From the NCBI GenBank assembly GCA_036273915.1, contig DASUGR010000146.1, positions 1 to 17,193 of the forward strand: a DNA stretch of 17,193 bases, in the 5' to 3' direction. Below are positions 1 to 7,960 of the stretch, piece after piece. Each line of letters starts with the position of its first letter. The first letter of the stretch is position 1. A model generated the notes under the pieces. The model was not told the DNA's origin and ran no database searches. It saw only the letters and a program-made list of their open reading frames with translations. The translations under genes and the position numbers were made by a program. This stretch comes from PLA2 sp036273915. Lineage in GTDB: Bacteria > Planctomycetota > PLA2.

Positions 1-2181
1 CGGGCCCTTGCCCTCGGGGCCGACGAGCGGCTTCACCGCCGAGCCGGCCTGCACCTCGTGGTCGTACTGGCGGATGACCCACTCCTTCGAGCAGACGTTG
101 CCGTCGGAGAGGAGCGCGAGCAGCCGCTCCCGGGGGAGGCGGGGGGGCTCCGGGGGCCGGGGGGGCGGCGGCGTCCACTCGGCGCGGCGCACCACCTTCG
201 GGAGCCCGTCGTGGAGGAACTCCATCGAGAGGTCCACGATCACTTCGTCCCCGTGCTTCACGAGGAGGCGCTTCGTGTCGGTGAAGACGCCGATGACGGT
301 CGCCTCGACGTCCTCCGCCGCGCAGAGCTTCAGGAGCTCCGCCTCATGCTCCGGCGGGACCGAGACGACCATGCGCTCCTGCGCCTCGGAGATCCAGATC
401 TCGACGGGGTTTAAGCCCATGTACTTGAGCGGCGCCCTCTCGAGCCAGACCTCGGCGCCGATCTTCTCGCCCATCTCGCCGACGGCGGAGGAGAGGCCGC
501 CCGCGCCGCAGTCGGTGACCGCGGTGAAGAGGCCCCGGTCGCGCGCGCGGAGGAGCGCGTCGAGGACCTTCTTCTCCTCGATCGCGTTGCCGATCTGCAC
601 GGCGCCGCCGCTGACCGTGTCGGACTCGTCGTGGAGCGTCTCGGAGGAGAACGTGGCGCCGTGGATGCCGTCGCGGCCGGTGCGGCCGCCCATGACGACG
701 ATCCTGTCGCCGGGCCGCGCGGCCTTGTCGTGCATCCGGCGCGGGAGGATCCCGACGGTGCCGCAGTAGACGAGCGGGTTGCCGAGGTAGCGCGGGTCGA
801 AGCAGACGGTGCCGTTGACCGTCGGGATGCCCATGCGGTTGCCGTAGTCGCGGACGCCGGCGACCACGCCGCGCATGACCCGCAGCGGGTGCAGCACGCC
901 CGACGGGATCTCCTTCGTGTCGAGCGGGCCGAAGCAGAAGACGTCCGTGTTGGCGATCGGCTTCGCGCCGAGGCCGGTGCCTAGGATGTCGCGGATCACG
1001 CCGCCGATCCCGGTGCCCGCGCCGCCGTAGGGCTCGATCGCGCTCGGGTGGTTGTGCGTCTCGACCTTGAAGCAGACGTCGAAGTCGTCGTCGAACCGCA
1101 CGATCCCGGCGTTGTCCTTGAAGACGGAGACGCACCAGTCGCGATTGAGCTCCTGCGTCGAGGCGAAGATCGTCTCCTTCAAGAGGTTCGAGATCCGCTC
1201 CGTCTTGCCGTTCTCGGTGTAGTCGATGGGGCCGGTGAGCGTCTTGTGCTTGCAGTGCTCGGACCACGTCTGCGCGATCGTCTCCAGCTCGCCGAGCCGC
1301 GGCGACCGCCCGACCCCCCGGAAATGGTCGCGGATCGTCTTCATCTCGGCGAGGTTGAGCGCGAGGACGTACTTCCGGCTGGTCGCGAGCAGGTCCTCGT
1401 CGGATGCGTCTTCGAGCGGGATGCGAGGCAATTCGCGAACCGCGGGCTGCGGCTGCGCCTTCACGCCTTCGTCCGACATCTCGACCTCAAAGCCGAGGAA
1501 CGGGCGTAGGTCCTCCAGCGAGATCTTGGCGTGCAGCATCGCGAGGAGCTCGGCCTCGCTCAGCCCGACGAGGTCGCCGATCGTCCGGATGTTCTCTGCC
1601 TCGAGGGCCTTCCGCACGCGGTCGGGGAGATCTAGGTCCGTCACCGGGCGGTCCAGCTGGATGCTTGGTCCCCTGAGCCTGTCGGCGATCTGCCTTGCGC
1701 GCTCCGGGAGTTCCTCTTGCCGGGTCTTGGGGGCCGGCGAAGGGGCCCGCGGCTCCGGCGCCTCGCCCGGCGTGATCTCCTCGATCACGACGTTCGCGAG
1801 CGAGCGCCCGACCGCGGCCGCGATCTCCTCCGGCGCCGCGTCGGCGACGATCCAGTAGGTCTTCGCGGTGACGACGCGCGTCGGTTTCTCCCCGAGCGCT
1901 CGCAGCGCGCGGAGGGCCGACGCCTCCGCCGGGTCCATGACGCCCGGCCGCTTCGAGACCGAGATCGCGATCCCCTCTCCCCCGGACCCCCTCTCCTCCA
2001 GCACCGGATCGACGAGCACCTCGCGCGCGGCCCTCGATGCATCCTCGAGCCCGTCCACGAAGTAGACCTGGTGCACCCGCACCGAACTCGCGTTAAGTCC
2101 CGCGAGTTCGAGGTCATGGAGCGCCGCCACCCCCGCCGGGTCGGCGAAGCCCTTTCGAACGCGGACCTCGATGCGCTCCAT
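1..2181 (-). CDS. purL: Phosphoribosylformylglycinamidine synthase PurL with fused PurS-like N-terminus, 3' end outside window
   Basis: This enzyme makes FGAM from FGAR, ATP and an ammonia donor in cytoplasmic de novo purine synthesis. The frame is open for 727 codons from ATG at 2181 to the window edge, so the C-terminal part is missing. Residues 1-66 and 69-138 look like two PurS copies; the second ends LANVVIEE, as PurS proteins do. Residues about 172-235 resemble the RNA polymerase alpha C-terminal domain (RPVTDLDL, IRTIGDLVGLSEAELL), which is unexpected here. The PurL core follows: WSEHC (306-310) holds the family's catalytic His, then THNHPSAIEPYGGAGTG (from 375) and GRDGIHGATF (H507), the ATP/Mg-binding region. 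The last visible part, SKEWVIRQYDH, opens the second half of PurL. A Pro-rich linker near residues 670-685 lies on a G-run element. No clear ribosome binding site precedes the ATG. The separate glutaminase PurQ is not in the window. Family assignment is secure; the alpha-CTD similarity is from hand alignment. Confidence 0.95.
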   Translation of the reverse strand, partial: MERIEVRVRKGFADPAGVAALHDLELAGLNASSVRVHQVYFVDGLEDASRAAREVLVDPVLEERGSGGEGIAISVSKRPGVMDPAEASALRALRALGEKPTRVVTAKTYWIVADAAPEEIAAAVGRSLANVVIEEITPGEAPEPRAPSPAPKTRQEELPERARQIADRLRGPSIQLDRPVTDLDLPDRVRKALEAENIRTIGDLVGLSEAELLAMLHAKISLEDLRPFLGFEVEMSDEGVKAQPQPAVRELPRIPLEDASDEDLLATSRKYVLALNLAEMKTIRDHFRGVGRSPRLGELETIAQTWSEHCKHKTLTGPIDYTENGKTERISNLLKETIFASTQELNRDWCVSVFKDNAGIVRFDDDFDVCFKVETHNHPSAIEPYGGAGTGIGGVIRDILGTGLGAKPIANTDVFCFGPLDTKEIPSGVLHPLRVMRGVVAGVRDYGNRMGIPTVNGTVCFDPRYLGNPLVYCGTVGILPRRMHDKAARPGDRIVVMGGRTGRDGIHGATFSSETLHDESDTVSGGAVQIGNAIEEKKVLDALLRARDRGLFTAVTDCGAGGLSSAVGEMGEKIGAEVWLERAPLKYMGLNPVEIWISEAQERMVVSVPPEHEAELLKLCAAEDVEATVIGVFTDTKRLLVKHGDEVIVDLSMEFLHDGLPKVVRRAEWTPPPPRPPEPPRLPRERLLALLSDGNVCSKEWVIRQYDHEVQAGSAVKPLVGPEGKGP
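141..165. repeat. G-run element inside purL
   Basis: Runs of seven, five and seven G are separated by CTCC and CC. On the coding (minus) strand this gives a Pro-rich linker (PRPPEPPRLP) between the first and second halves of PurL. Confidence 0.55.
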
Positions 2182-2240
2182 AAAAGGGGCCTATTCTCTT
2201 ATAAGCTGTTGTTGCGTATGGACTTAGGGAGATCCTAGCA
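2182..2240. promoter_or_regulatory. AT-rich divergent gap between purL and accA, probable promoter region
   Basis: This short stretch is clearly richer in A and T than its surroundings and separates two divergent genes. It contains the palindrome CTTATAAG (2198-2205), which could serve as a -10 element in either direction. I see no convincing -35 box at the right distance on either strand, so exact promoters are not assigned. It is followed at 2241-2253 by a G-run. Confidence 0.35.
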
Positions 2241-2316
2241 GGGGGGGGCCGGGCACGCAAGGCGGCAAGGGACCTTGCGGGTCCGACCGGGCGGGGCTAG
2301 GCTCGTTGTTTCGAGC

Positions 2317-3300
2317 ATGGTCGAGAAGAAGGGTGTGCGGGAAGCGCCCCGCATCGGGCTCCCCTTCGAGCGTCCGATCGTCGAGCTCGAGCTGAAGATC
2401 GGGGAGCTCAAGAGCCTCTCCGAATCCACGGGCATGAACCTGAACGGCGAGCTGAAGCCGCTCATGGAGAAGCTCGAGCGGATGACCCGGGAGATCTACG
2501 CGGGGCTCGAGCCCTACGACATCGTCCAGATCGCCCGCCACCCCCTGCGGCCCCAGACCTCGGACTACATCGCCGGCATGCTCGACGAGTACGTGGAGCT
2601 CCACGGCGACCGGCGGTTCGGCGACGACCGCGCGATCACGACCGGCTTCGCGCGGATGGGCGACCACCGCTTCCTGCTCATCGGCCACCGGAAGGGCAAG
2701 GAGACGAAGGAGAATATCGCCTGCAACTGGGGGTGCGCGCACCCGGAGGGCTACCGGAAGGCGCTCCACAAGATGAAGCTCGCGGAGAAGTTCGGGCTGC
2801 CGATCGTCACGCTCATCAACACGCCGGGCGCCTATCCGGGCGTCGGCGCGGAGGAGCGCGGGCAGGCCTGGGCGATCGCCGAGAACATCATGGTGATGTC
2901 GCGGTTGAAGGTCCCGATCATCTGCGCGGTGATAGGCGAGGGGGGGTCCGGGGGCGCGCTCGGGATCGGCGTCGGCGACCGCGTGCTCATGCTCCAGTAC
3001 GCGTACTACTCCGTGATCAGCCCCGAGGGGTGTGCGGCGATCCTCTGGAAGGACGGGGAGCGTGCGCCCGACGCGGCGAGCGCGCTGCGGCTCACCAGCG
3101 GGGATCTCCTGAAGTTCCGCGTCGTGGACGAGGTCATTCCCGAGCCGGTGGGCGGCGCCCACCGGAGCCCGGACGAGATGATCGCGACGCTCCGGGGTCG
3201 CGTCTCCGCGCTGCTCGACGAGCTCATGGACGTCTCGGTGGACGAGCTGGTCGAGCGGCGGTACGAGCGCCTGCGCGCGCTCGGCGAGATCGAGGGGTAG
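2317..3300 (+). CDS. accA: Acetyl-CoA carboxylase carboxyltransferase subunit alpha
   Basis: AccA is the alpha half of the carboxyltransferase, which moves the carboxyl group from biotin to acetyl-CoA to give malonyl-CoA, the first step of fatty acid synthesis. The 327 residues align along almost the whole length of E. coli AccA: FERPIVELELKI at the start, then RHPLRPQTSDYI, GHRKGKETKE, INTPGAYPGVGAEERGQAWA, VIGEGGSGGALGIGVGD, YSVISPEGCAAILWKD and IPEPVGGAHR. The crotonase-fold oxyanion loop (GEGGSGGA) is intact. I chose ATG 2317 because the family N-terminus begins just after it; an in-frame TTG at 2275 would add 14 unrelated residues. No good ribosome binding site is visible. The partner accD is not in the window. 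The gene is divergent from purL and does not appear to be in an operon with the next gene, which has its own ribosome binding site 130 bases downstream. Confidence 0.97.
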   Translation: MVEKKGVREAPRIGLPFERPIVELELKIGELKSLSESTGMNLNGELKPLMEKLERMTREIYAGLEPYDIVQIARHPLRPQTSDYIAGMLDEYVELHGDRRFGDDRAITTGFARMGDHRFLLIGHRKGKETKENIACNWGCAHPEGYRKALHKMKLAEKFGLPIVTLINTPGAYPGVGAEERGQAWAIAENIMVMSRLKVPIICAVIGEGGSGGALGIGVGDRVLMLQYAYYSVISPEGCAAILWKDGERAPDAASALRLTSGDLLKFRVVDEVIPEPVGGAHRSPDEMIATLRGRVSALLDELMDVSVDELVERRYERLRALGEIEG

Positions 3301-3304
3301 GCGT

Positions 3305-3326
3305 CCCCGGCCCCCCGGCCCCCCCC
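3305..3326. repeat. C/G-run element in accA downstream gap
   Basis: Runs of four, six and eight C separated by GG lie just after the accA stop. Nineteen bases of it (3309-3327, GGCCCCCCGGCCCCCCCCG) recur exactly inside addA at 13592-13610. It belongs to the dispersed G-run family described in the findings. The rest of the 3301-3443 gap shows no gene and no convincing promoter. Confidence 0.6.
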
Positions 3327-3443
3327 GAAATCACGCCCGGCGCGCGCGGCGCGACCCCCGGGGGCTCCCGGACTGCCGTTGGCGCTCCGTCCGGCCGAAT
3401 GCGTATTCCCTAGAGGGACACAAGAACGACGGAGGTTCGAGAC

Positions 3444-4412
3444 ATGAAACGTGGCTTTCTTCTCCTGGCGCCCATGGCCCTCGCGGCGATCGTCTTCGCG
3501 CAGGGCGCGGAGGATCCCGCGGACCTCGTGAAGAAGCTCGGCGCCCCCGACTACGCGGTCCGCGAGGAGGCCCAGAGAAAGCTCGTCGAGATGGGGGAGA
3601 AGGCGGTCCCCGCTCTCGAGGAGGCGCTCAAGTCGGACGACCTCGAGGTGCGCCTGCGCGCCGGCCGCGCGCTGCGCGCGATCGGCAGCGAGTCGAGGCA
3701 GGCGGAGGAGGCCCAGCCGGACGAGCCCGACGCGACCGGGCAGCCGGCGCGGCCCGGCGTCCAGGGGAAGAGCACGTCGTTCTCCATCTCCCCCGGCAAG
3801 GTCGTCGTGACCGTGACCGAGACCGTCGCCGGCAAGCAGGTGACGAAGACCTACGAGGCGTCGTCCATGGAGGAGCTCAAGGAGAAGTACCCCGAGCTCG
3901 ATTCCGGCAACGGCCTCCAGTTCCGCTTCGGCACGCGCGACGACTTCGACATGGACAAGTTCTGGCACGAGTGGACCAGCAACTTCGACAACTTCGACGA
4001 CGACATGAAGAACTGGCAGGACGAGACGCGCCGCGAGGTCGAGCAGATGCGGCGCTGGCTCGAGCACTGGCGCAACCAGCCCCAGCGGATGCGGCCCGAC
4101 GCCCGGCTCGCATACGGCGGCGGGATGCTCGGCGTGCGCGGGTCGATGCCGACCGCCGTCCTCGACGCGCAGCTGGACCTCCGTGGCAAGGGCATCGTGA
4201 TCGACGCCGTCGAGAAGGACTCGTTGGCGGACCGGCTGGGCCTTGCGCGGTTCGACGTCCTGGTCGAGCTCAACGGCCGCGAGATCCGCGGTGCTCAGGA
4301 CGTGGCCGCAGCGCTCCAGGGCCGGGGAGCGGACGCGAAGATCTCGGCGAAGGTCCTGCGCCACGCGCAGGAGATGACCCTCCCCGCCGAGGCCCGCGCC
4401 GCCGGGAAGTAG
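3444..4412 (+). CDS. Exported HEAT-repeat and PDZ domain protein
   Basis: The function is unknown; the architecture suggests a cell-envelope scaffolding or quality-control role. Residues 1-19 form a signal peptide (MKRG, a hydrophobic stretch, then VFA before QGAED). Residues about 24-84 look like one to two HEAT repeats (YAVREEAQRKLVEMG, LEVRLRAGRALRAIG). A Pro/Glu-rich linker follows to about 108, then a beta-rich segment (VVVTVTETVAGKQVTKTYEA). Residues 163-212 are unusually rich in Asp, Trp and Phe and are probably helical (DKFWHEWTSNFDNFDDDMKN). Residues about 225-318 are a PDZ domain (GMLGVRG, KGIVIDAVEKDSLADRLGL, DVLVELNGREIRG). No protease domain or catalytic Ser/His is visible, so this is not a complete HtrA. 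The start is well supported by GGAGG (3431-3435) eight bases before the ATG. The gene converges on the kinase gene, with 19 bases between the stop codons. Confidence 0.85.
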   Translation: MKRGFLLLAPMALAAIVFAQGAEDPADLVKKLGAPDYAVREEAQRKLVEMGEKAVPALEEALKSDDLEVRLRAGRALRAIGSESRQAEEAQPDEPDATGQPARPGVQGKSTSFSISPGKVVVTVTETVAGKQVTKTYEASSMEELKEKYPELDSGNGLQFRFGTRDDFDMDKFWHEWTSNFDNFDDDMKNWQDETRREVEQMRRWLEHWRNQPQRMRPDARLAYGGGMLGVRGSMPTAVLDAQLDLRGKGIVIDAVEKDSLADRLGLARFDVLVELNGREIRGAQDVAAALQGRGADAKISAKVLRHAQEMTLPAEARAAGK

Positions 4413-4431
4413 CAGCGCGTACGGTGCCGTT

Positions 4432-7400
4432 TCAGCGGGAGAGGGGGTCGACGCGCGGGCGCAGCGGGTCGTGGTCCCTGAGCGGGACCGGCACCACCTC
4501 GACGCCGTCGAGCTTCCTGCCGTAGCGGTTCTCGAAGTCGATCAGCCGCCACGTCGGATCGCGCGCGACCCAAGGGAACGGCGGGCCCTGGAGCGGCGGC
4601 GCGCGCCCGACGAGCGCGGAGGCGGGGGGGTCGGAGGGGGACCGGTCCACGCACCCGCTCGTCTCGATGTCGAAGGCGCGGTGGCCCCGCGCCACGTCCC
4701 ACGCGTCGATCCGACCCTCCGCGACGCGGAGCGCACGGATCGGCTCTCCCTCCCCGTCGTCCAGCCTCGCGGTCGGACGCCGCCCGCTCGCGCTCCAGAT
4801 CTCCAAGGCGCCGTCGAGGAAGCCGAGCACGATCTCGTCCCCCTTGCCGAGAAACGCGACGGCGGTCACGCATCGTTCCGGCACCTTGATGGACACGGTC
4901 GGCCGGAGGGCGCGGTCCTCCAGCCACCACACGGTGACCGTGCCCCCGAGACAGGCGAGCAGGACACGGTCGCCGTCGATGGCGACGGCAACGGCCGTCG
5001 CCGCGTGCGTGGGCGCCCGGGCGATCCGCGCGCCCGTCGCGTTGTCCCAGACCTCGAGCGTCAGGTCCGGGCGCGCGAGGACGGTCCGGGCGCCGTTCGC
5101 GGAGGTTGCGAACGCCGACGCGGACTCCGGCCCCTCGGGCGGCCAGCGCATGTCGAGCGCGAACACACGGAGCGCCCCGTCCGCCGCCGCGACCGCGAGG
5201 AACGCGCCGTCCGGAGACAGCGCGAGCCCGGTCACCTCCGCCCCCTCCGGCAGGATCCGCACCCTTTCCCGGCGCGCCTCGACGTCCCACGCGACCACCG
5301 CGCCGCCCGGCAGGGCGGAGAAGACGGTCGCGCGGTCCGGCGACACCAGGAGATGGCGGGCACGGCCCGCGGGCGCCTCGAACTCGGTGAGGACGCGGAA
5401 GGACCCCTCGGTGCCCCCTGGTCCGAACTCGGCGACTCCAAGCCGGTGCTCGAGCGTGGCCGCATGGACCACCTCGTCGTCCGAGGTGAGGATCTGGGTG
5501 ACCGGCGCGGTGCCGAAGACCCGGCTGTCGGCGAGGTCGAAGCGCGCGCCGTCGAGCCGCGTCACCGCCCCCTCGGCGTCGCCGGCGAACAGGTAGGTGC
5601 CGTCCCACGCGAGCGAGGTGACCGCGGTGTCCTGCGCGGCGCGGATGCCACGCAGGCCGCGGTCGGCGATGCTCCAATCGAGGATCATGCCGGTCTCGTG
5701 GCCCACGAACAGCCGCTCGCCGGTGTCGTCGAAGGCGATCGCGGTCGGCAGCAGCGCGTCGTGCGCGAGCCCCTTCTCCGTCTCGTTCGTCCGTCCGGGA
5801 TCGGGGAGCACCGCGACGAGGCTTCCGTCCCGCGCGTCGAGGATGCGCGTGACCTTGCCGGCGACCGCGACACGGCCGCCGTCGGGCGAGATCGCGAGGA
5901 CCCGGACCGGCTCTCCCGCGGCGAACGCCGTCCCCTTGCCCCCCGGACCCCCCTCGATCACCCTCAGCTCGGCGCCGGCGGCGACGAAGAGCCGCCCGTC
6001 CGGCCCGAAGGCGAGCGGGCCCGCGCCGGGCGCCTCGAGCACCCGGAAAAGCGTCGGCGTCCAGCGCGCCTCCGCCTCGGCCAGCGCGCGCCAGGCGGCC
6101 GCGGAGGGCGCGGTCGCGAGCGCCCGCGCCGCCGTGAGCCGCGCCGCCACCGCGTCGTTGCGCAGGAGGTAGAAGGACGACAGCGCCGCGTAGAGGTTCG
6201 CGCGCTGCGCCCGCGACGTCGCCGCGTCCAGCTGGGCGATCCTGGCCTCGCCCGCGCGCGCCGCGGCGTCGGCCCGCGCCGTCGCCGTCTGCGCCTCGGC
6301 CTCCTCGCGCGACTCCGAGAAGCGGCGGGCGACGAGGATCGCGACGAGGCTCGCGACCACGAGCACGACGAAGCCCGCCGCGACGACCGTGCGCCGTCCC
6401 GACGCGCGCTCGCGCTCGCGGATGCCGTGGTCGCGCAGCGCCTTGATCTCCGCGGCGATGGCGAGCGCCTCCCCGCTCTCGCTGCGGAGGTGGAGCGCCT
6501 TCGAGCAGGCCGCGCTCGCGCGGTCGAGGTGCCAGAGGATCGTGTTGCCGGTGCCGCGGCGCGCCGCCTCGACCTCCGCGCGCGCGAGGTCGAGCAGCTC
6601 GGATGCCTGCTGCTCCACGCGCCCCTCGGTCTGCCAGCGCCGGACCGCCTGCGCGATCTCGGCCGCGGACGCGAACCGGTCCTCGCGCTTCCGTGCGAGC
6701 GCCCTCGCGCAGGCGCGCGAGAGCTCCTCGGGGATCGCCTCGTCCACGTCGTGCGCGTCGGGCGGCTCGGTGTCGAGCACGTGCTGCACGTACTCGAGGA
6801 AGGTCTTGAACTTGAACGGCAGCCGCCCGGTCAGGATCTCGAAGAGGATCGCGCCGAGGCTGTAGACGTCGCTCCGCTGGTCGACCTCGTCGCCGCGTCC
6901 GAGCGCCGCCTCGGGCGAGATGTAGCCGGCCGTGCCCATCGCGCCCGCGACGGTCCGCAGGTCGTTCGCGGTCCGCAGCTCCTCCACGCGCGCGCGCCAC
7001 GCGCCGCCGCTCACGTCGGGCCGCCCGTGCGTCTTCGCCAGCCCCCAGTCGAGCACGATCGCCTCGCCGTACTCGCCGAGCGCGATGTTCTCGGGCTTCA
7101 GGTCGCGGTGCACGATGTCGCGCGCGTGCGCGTACGCGATCGCGTCGCAGACCTTCAGGAACGGCTCGAGCAGCGCGAGCCGCGCGTCGAGCGTCTCGGC
7201 CTCGCGGATCGCGGCCGCGAGCGTGCGCTCGCCGCGCACATAGCGCATCGTGTAGTAGGGGATCCCCGCCTCGGTCCGGCCGAGCTCGTAGACGGGCACG
7301 ATCCCCGGGTGCTCCATCGCGCCGGTGACCCACGCCTCTTGGAGGAAGCGCACGGTCAGCTCCTCGTAGGCGCGCGAGCTCTCCTCTGCGCCCGACGGCG

Positions 7401-7899
7401 GCGTGGCATGCAGGGGGGTCCGGGGGGCGGCGGCGTCCTTCGGCGCGCGCGGGTCCGGCCGCACCATCTTGAAGGCAACGCGCCGGTTCATCTCGGTGTC
7501 GAGTGCCAGGTAGACGAGCCCCATCCCGCCCTTGCCGATGACGCTGAAGTCCTTGTAGCGGCCGGGCGGGATCGTGCGCAGCGGCGCCCGCGACGGCACG
7601 CCCGCGACGGCGCCCGGCGTGAAGCTCTCGTGAAGCGCGTGGTCCACGCCGCCGCGCCGCGCGACGGCCGCGGCCGGGTCGCCGCCCGCCTCGCCGATGA
7701 TCCGTTCGATCTCGCGCCGGACGGCGTCGCGCGCGACGGCGTCGAGCACGCCCTCCCTCACGAGCGCGTCCGCGAGGTCGCGGGCGTCCGGCTGGGCCCA
7801 GAAGGCCTCGATGGCCCTGGCCAGCCGCTGGGGCTCAGCCGCGCCCAGCGCGACCGCGACGTCCGCGAAGAGGAGGTCCTTTGCCCGTGCCGCGTCCAC
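4432..7899 (-). CDS. Transmembrane Ser/Thr protein kinase with C-terminal WD40 propeller
   Basis: A 1155-residue PknB/Hanks-type kinase that phosphorylates Ser/Thr on unknown targets. Residues 1-110 are a helical domain typical of planctomycetal kinases. The kinase domain (about 115-410) has a glycine loop IGKGGMG (121-127), Lys144, HRDLKPEN (His264 onward), DWG in place of DFG (Asp284), SPE in place of APE, and DVYSLGAILFEILTG. A Pro/Ala-rich insert lies between Lys144 and the C-helix, on a G-run element. A helical region follows, one membrane span (about 504-524, VVAAGFVVLVVASLVAILVA) and an Ala/Glu/Arg-rich coiled-coil-like stretch. About ten WD40-like repeats fill residues 610-1100 (LAISPDGGRVAVAG, VTGLALSPDGAFLAVAAADG, LEIW, VTVWWLED). 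With the kinase inside, the propeller would lie outside the membrane and may sense a ligand. The start is GTG; an in-frame TAA five codons upstream leaves no earlier one. The gene lies 61 bases downstream of the FabH gene's stop-side neighbour gap, on the same strand. Confidence 0.93.
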   Translation of the reverse strand: MDAARAKDLLFADVAVALGAAEPQRLARAIEAFWAQPDARDLADALVREGVLDAVARDAVRREIERIIGEAGGDPAAAVARRGGVDHALHESFTPGAVAGVPSRAPLRTIPPGRYKDFSVIGKGGMGLVYLALDTEMNRRVAFKMVRPDPRAPKDAAAPRTPLHATPPSGAEESSRAYEELTVRFLQEAWVTGAMEHPGIVPVYELGRTEAGIPYYTMRYVRGERTLAAAIREAETLDARLALLEPFLKVCDAIAYAHARDIVHRDLKPENIALGEYGEAIVLDWGLAKTHGRPDVSGGAWRARVEELRTANDLRTVAGAMGTAGYISPEAALGRGDEVDQRSDVYSLGAILFEILTGRLPFKFKTFLEYVQHVLDTEPPDAHDVDEAIPEELSRACARALARKREDRFASAAEIAQAVRRWQTEGRVEQQASELLDLARAEVEAARRGTGNTILWHLDRASAACSKALHLRSESGEALAIAAEIKALRDHGIRERERASGRRTVVAAGFVVLVVASLVAILVARRFSESREEAEAQTATARADAAARAGEARIAQLDAATSRAQRANLYAALSSFYLLRNDAVAARLTAARALATAPSAAAWRALAEAEARWTPTLFRVLEAPGAGPLAFGPDGRLFVAAGAELRVIEGGPGGKGTAFAAGEPVRVLAISPDGGRVAVAGKVTRILDARDGSLVAVLPDPGRTNETEKGLAHDALLPTAIAFDDTGERLFVGHETGMILDWSIADRGLRGIRAAQDTAVTSLAWDGTYLFAGDAEGAVTRLDGARFDLADSRVFGTAPVTQILTSDDEVVHAATLEHRLGVAEFGPGGTEGSFRVLTEFEAPAGRARHLLVSPDRATVFSALPGGAVVAWDVEARRERVRILPEGAEVTGLALSPDGAFLAVAAADGALRVFALDMRWPPEGPESASAFATSANGARTVLARPDLTLEVWDNATGARIARAPTHAATAVAVAIDGDRVLLACLGGTVTVWWLEDRALRPTVSIKVPERCVTAVAFLGKGDEIVLGFLDGALEIWSASGRRPTARLDDGEGEPIRALRVAEGRIDAWDVARGHRAFDIETSGCVDRSPSDPPASALVGRAPPLQGPPFPWVARDPTWRLIDFENRYGRKLDGVEVVPVPLRDHDPLRPRVDPLSR
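5939..5953. repeat. G-run element inside kinase gene (C-rich on plus strand)
   Basis: CCCCCCGGACCCCCC is the exact reverse complement of the element at 7413-7427 in the same gene. On the coding strand it encodes a Gly-rich loop (EGGPGGKG) between propeller repeats. Confidence 0.55.
7413..7427. repeat. G-run element inside kinase gene (G-rich on plus strand)
   Basis: GGGGGGTCCGGGGGG is the inverted exact copy of 5939-5953. It encodes part of a Pro-rich insert (APRTPLHATPP) between the catalytic Lys144 strand and the C-helix of the kinase. Confidence 0.55.
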
Positions 7900-7935
7900 A
7901 GGGCCGCCATGTTACGCGAGCGGGACGTGAAGGGA

Positions 7936-7949
7936 GGGGGCCGGGGGGG
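7936..7949. repeat. G-run element in the gap between kinase and FabH genes
   Basis: GGGGGCCGGGGGGG occupies a quarter of the 61-base non-coding gap. It is followed by the palindrome GGGAGCTCCC (7947-7956, overlapping). No U-tract follows on either strand, so this is not a convincing terminator. Confidence 0.5.
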
Positions 7950-7960
7950 AGCTCCCTCGG

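Noticed and set aside
2275..2316. Upstream TTG start for accA
   Set aside because: It adds 14 residues unlike AccA and has no ribosome binding site; ATG 2317 fits the family N-terminus.
4413..4431. Terminator between the HEAT/PDZ and kinase genes (ACGGTGCCGT palindrome)
   Set aside because: The stem is only four base pairs with a two-base loop, and no real U-tract follows.
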